Origin: an uncultured Gemmatimonadota bacterium | Lineage (GTDB): Bacteria; Gemmatimonadota; Gemmatimonadetes; Gemmatimonadales; Gemmatimonadaceae | Direction of reading: 5' to 3' | NCBI GenBank assembly: GCA_902826615.1 | Contig: CADEFN010000005.1 | Span: 372,001 to 436,000 of the forward strand | DNA length: 64,000 nucleotides | Shown here: positions 61,812-64,000 of the stretch, piece by piece | Numbering within the stretch: the stretch's first letter is position 1 | Layout: each line of letters opens with the position of its first letter | Notes under the pieces: model-generated | Told to the model about the DNA's origin: nothing | The model's input: only the letters and a program-made list of their open reading frames with translations | Databases searched by the model: none | Translations under genes and position numbers: made by a program

Positions 61812-62723
61812 ATGTCCCACCGCGACTTCCTCGCCATTCCCGACTTCAGCACCGAAGAGCTGCACGCACTCTTCGCGCTGGCCGAGCGCATGCGGACCGG
61901 TGGCTACGACAAGAAGCCGCTCGCCGGGAAATCCCTGGCCATGATCTTCATGAAGGCGTCGACGCGGACGCGCGTATCGTTTGAGGTGGGGGCCTGGCAG
62001 CTCGGCGGGCATGCCCTCTTCCTCTCGCCGCGTGATGTGCAGCTCGGCCGTGGCGAGCCAATCGCCGACACCGCGCGCGTCCTCTCCCGGTATGTCGACG
62101 GGATCATGATCCGCACCTACAAGCACAATGAGGTGCAGGAACTGGCCGCGCACGCCACCGTACCCGTCATCAACGGGTTGACCGACCTGCTCCACCCCTG
62201 TCAGATCCTGGCGGACCTGCTCACCGTGCGACAACACTTGGGAAGCGTTCGTGGCCGGGTGGTGGCCTGGGTGGGTGACGGCAACAATATGGCCAACTCC
62301 TGGATCAATGCCGCGTGGCGTCTTGGCTTTGAGCTGCGCCTGGCCTGCCCGGAAGGATACGAGCCTAACGCCGACATCCTGGCGCGTGCCCGGGAAAAGG
62401 TGCCCGTGCAGGTCGTGCGCCATCCGGCCGACGCCGTGCGTGGAGCCCACGTGGTCAACACCGACGTCTGGGCGTCCATGGGGCAGGAAGAGGAGCAGGA
62501 GTCACGTGCCAACGCCTTTGCCGGCTACACCGTGGACGCGGCGCTCATGCAGCTCGCGCAGCCCGACGCCATCTTTCTGCATTGCCTCCCGGCCCATCGT
62601 GGTGAAGAGGTGACAGCCGATGTCATCGACGGACCGCAGAGCCGCGTGTGGGACGAGGCCGAAAATCGCTTGCACATCCAGAAGGCCATCATGGCCGTGC
62701 TCATGGGAGGAGAAACCGTATGA
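61812..62723 (+). CDS. argF: Ornithine carbamoyltransferase
   Basis: 303 aa. Carbamoyl-phosphate site KASTRTRVSFE, HPCQILADL, DGNNMANSW and the ornithine motif HCLPAHRGEEV. It makes citrulline in arginine synthesis. Its TGA stop overlaps the start of the peroxiredoxin gene by ATGA, so both are translated from one mRNA. Confidence 0.94.
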   Translation: MSHRDFLAIPDFSTEELHALFALAERMRTGGYDKKPLAGKSLAMIFMKASTRTRVSFEVGAWQLGGHALFLSPRDVQLGRGEPIADTARVLSRYVDGIMIRTYKHNEVQELAAHATVPVINGLTDLLHPCQILADLLTVRQHLGSVRGRVVAWVGDGNNMANSWINAAWRLGFELRLACPEGYEPNADILARAREKVPVQVVRHPADAVRGAHVVNTDVWASMGQEEEQESRANAFAGYTVDAALMQLAQPDAIFLHCLPAHRGEEVTADVIDGPQSRVWDEAENRLHIQKAIMAVLMGGETV

Positions 62724-63181
62724 CCCTCGCGACGGGTGATCTCGCACCGGACTTCACCGTGCCTGACGACAACGGCGTCGACGTATCACTTTCGCAGTTT
62801 GTCGGGCGCAATGTGGTGCTCTACTTCTATCCCCGCGCCGATACCCCTGGTTGAACCGTGGAGGCGTGCGAATTTCGCGACGCCTTCCCCCGGTTCGGGG
62901 GACTCGATGCAGTCATCCTCGGCGCCAGCCCCGACACCGTGGCCGCCCAGGCGAAGTTCAAGGCCAAGTTCCAGCTTCCGTTCACACTCCTCGCCGACGC
63001 CGACCATGTGCTCGCCGAGCGCTACGGGGTCTGGAAGGAGAAGACCATGTACGGAAAGGCGTCGATGGGCGTGGAGCGCACCACCTTCGTCATCGGTCGC
63101 GACGGCCGGATCACGCATGTATTCCCGAAGGTCAAGGCCGCTGGCCACGCCGCCGAGGTAGCACAAGCGCTGGAGGGGTAG
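62720..63181 (+). CDS. bcp: Bcp/PrxQ-type peroxiredoxin with in-frame TGA at the peroxidatic position (probable selenoprotein)
   Basis: The frame from ATG 62720 reads APDFTVPDDNGVDVSLSQF and YFYPRADTPG, then TGA at 62852-62854, then TVEACEFRDAF and on to TFVIGRDGRITHVF with a normal stop at 63181 (153 residues). In Bcp the residue after TPG is the peroxidatic Cys; here it is codon 45, the same number as Cys45 of E. coli Bcp, and the resolving-Cys position (Cys50) is kept. A stop placed exactly there points to selenocysteine insertion; a hairpin follows the TGA. Strong SD GGGAGGAG. No selenocysteine genes are in this window. Confidence 0.8.
62861..62886 (+). promoter_or_regulatory. Candidate bacterial SECIS hairpin downstream of the TGA
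   Basis: Starting 6 nt after the TGA, GAGGCGT pairs with ACGCCTT and an inner GCG/CGC closes an AATTT loop, with one bulged G. The apical loop is about 17 nt from the TGA, inside the known bacterial range. The stem lies wholly in the coding sequence. Confidence 0.5.
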
Positions 63182-63273
63182 CGCGGACCGACCGCTGCCC
63201 CTGCTACGCTCGTTGCTCCGTCCCTGCCAACACGGCAGATTACTGCCTCAACTTCCAATCGGCGGGGTTCCTG

Positions 63274-64000
63274 ATGGGTTCGAGTGAGGCCGGAGCACTC
63301 AAGCGCACACCGTTTCACGACATACACGTCGCCCTGGGGGCCAAAATGGTCCCTTTTGCCGGCTACGAAATGCCCGTCCAGTACCCGACCGGGATAACCG
63401 TGGAGCACAAGGCGGTCCGTGAAGCCTGCGGCCTCTTCGACGTCGCCCACATGGGTGAGTTCCTGGTGCGCGGCCCCGGTGCCGTGGACTTCGTCAACTA
63501 CGTCACCACCAATAACGTCGCCGCCCTGACCGTGGGCCAGGCCCATTACTCCGGGATCCTCAACGAGCGCGGCACCTTCGAGGATGACTGCCTGGTGTAT
63601 CGCGAGGCGGATGGGCTGATGATGGTGGTGAATGCGTCGAACGCTGCCAAGGATTTTGCGCACATCAGCCGGCATCTCGCGCGCTTCGACTGCACCCTCA
63701 CGGATGTGAGTGACGAGATCGCACTCCTGGCGTTGCAGGGCCCGAAGGCCGCCGCCATTCTGCAGCCGCTGACCGACGTCGCGTTAGGCAGCGTGGGGTA
63801 CTATCACTTCGCGCGCGGCACGGTGGCCGGGGTGCGCGATGTGATCGTGTCGCGCACCGGCTACACCGGCGAAGATGGATTCGAGCTCTACTTCCCCAAC
63901 GCCCACGCCGCCACCATCTGGAATGCGCTGATGGCCACCGGTGGTGTGACACCCACAGGGCTCGGCTGCCGCGATTCGTTGCGCCTCGAGATGGGGATGG
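63274..64000 (+). CDS. gcvT: Glycine cleavage system T protein (aminomethyltransferase), partial
   Basis: From ATG 63274 the frame is open to the window end (242 codons). [28 protein letters not shown], the GcvT N-terminus, then [35 protein letters not shown] and [13 protein letters not shown]. The protein moves the aminomethyl carbon of glycine from H-protein lipoate to tetrahydrofolate. The C-terminus lies beyond the window. No glycine riboswitch is visible in the 92 bp upstream. Confidence 0.94.
   Translation, partial: MGSSEAGALKRTPFHDIHVALGAKMVPFAGYEMPVQYPTGITVEHKAVREACGLFDVAHMGEFLVRGPGAVDFVNYVTTNNVAALTVGQAHYSGILNERGTFEDDCLVYREADGLMMVVNASNAAKDFAHISRHLARFDCTLTDVSDEIALLALQGPKAAAILQPLTDVALGSVGYYHFARGTVAGVRDVIVSRTGYTGEDGFELYFPNAHAATIWNALMATGGVTPTGLGCRDSLRLEMGM

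Larger units (their letters stand above)
6133..63789. repeat. Dispersed octamer CGTTAGGC / GCCTAACG, about 30 exact copies
   Basis: Exact copies found by reading start at: 6133, 7572, 8166, 17678, 19513, 20712, 21250, 22282, 25144, 28051, 33569, 34775, 35024, 35401, 36164, 36474, 38061, 42224, 43246, 44697, 46860, 49008, 51743, 52181, 53741, 54641, 55493, 58653, 62363, 63782. Variants with the last base changed (CGTTAGGT, e.g. near 6794, 13299, 15532, 19770, 23937, 41238) also occur. Copies lie on both strands and mostly inside genes. The spread is dispersed, not tandem. Role unknown. Confidence 0.8.

Overview
The window is a high-GC, densely packed bacterial chromosome segment. It holds about 60 protein genes, many coupled by 4-nt ATGA overlaps, and no rRNA, tRNA, CRISPR array, prophage or insertion sequence that I can see. 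The gene mix suggests a Gram-negative, outer-membrane-bearing, non-proteobacterial lineage, most likely Gemmatimonadota. The evidence is a PilMNOPQ type IV pilus locus with secretin, outer-membrane barrels and lipoproteins, next to a topA-trmFO-xer-hslVU order better known from Firmicutes. The taxonomic call is inference.

Layout. 1-8 kb: an amidase fragment, a small cytochrome c, two VOC proteins, a membrane acyltransferase-like protein, a GNAT enzyme, then a three-gene minus-strand operon of caspase-like protease, DUF4384 protein and LPP20 lipoprotein. 8-17 kb: D-aminoacylase-type amidohydrolase with a PPK2 polyphosphate kinase, a DUF2490 barrel, a degenerate PurK-like ATP-grasp, a NhaR-like LysR regulator, a Sua5/TsaC enzyme and a prolyl oligopeptidase. 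17-31 kb: small envelope proteins, an esterase, Hsp15, a hybrid histidine kinase, an ECF sigma factor with a very short anti-sigma partner, a threonine dehydratase-like enzyme, a barrel protein, a DAACS symporter, a 5'-3' exonuclease, a TPR membrane protein, a 968-aa sortilin-type beta-propeller and a cyclic-nucleotide-binding protein.

31-51.5 kb is the centrepiece, a type IV pilus region. pilS and pilR are translationally fused to four glycosyltransferase-type genes. These are followed by pilA with a candidate sigma-54 promoter, three minor prepilin genes, pilMNOPQ, and an 817-aa lipoprotein of unknown function at the end of the operon. The arrangement suggests that pilin is glycosylated by products of the same operon that regulates it.

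51.5-64 kb: aroC-aroK-smg-topA, trmFO-xer-hslV-hslU, a hypothetical anchored protein, a broken barrel gene, argF coupled to a Bcp-type peroxiredoxin whose peroxidatic cysteine codon is an in-frame TGA (probable selenocysteine), and the start of gcvT.

Across the window an octamer, CGTTAGGC/GCCTAACG, recurs about 30 times on both strands, mostly inside genes as Leu-Gly (TTA GGC) or Pro-Asn (CCT AAC). This is far above chance and resembles a lineage-specific uptake, repair or modification signal.
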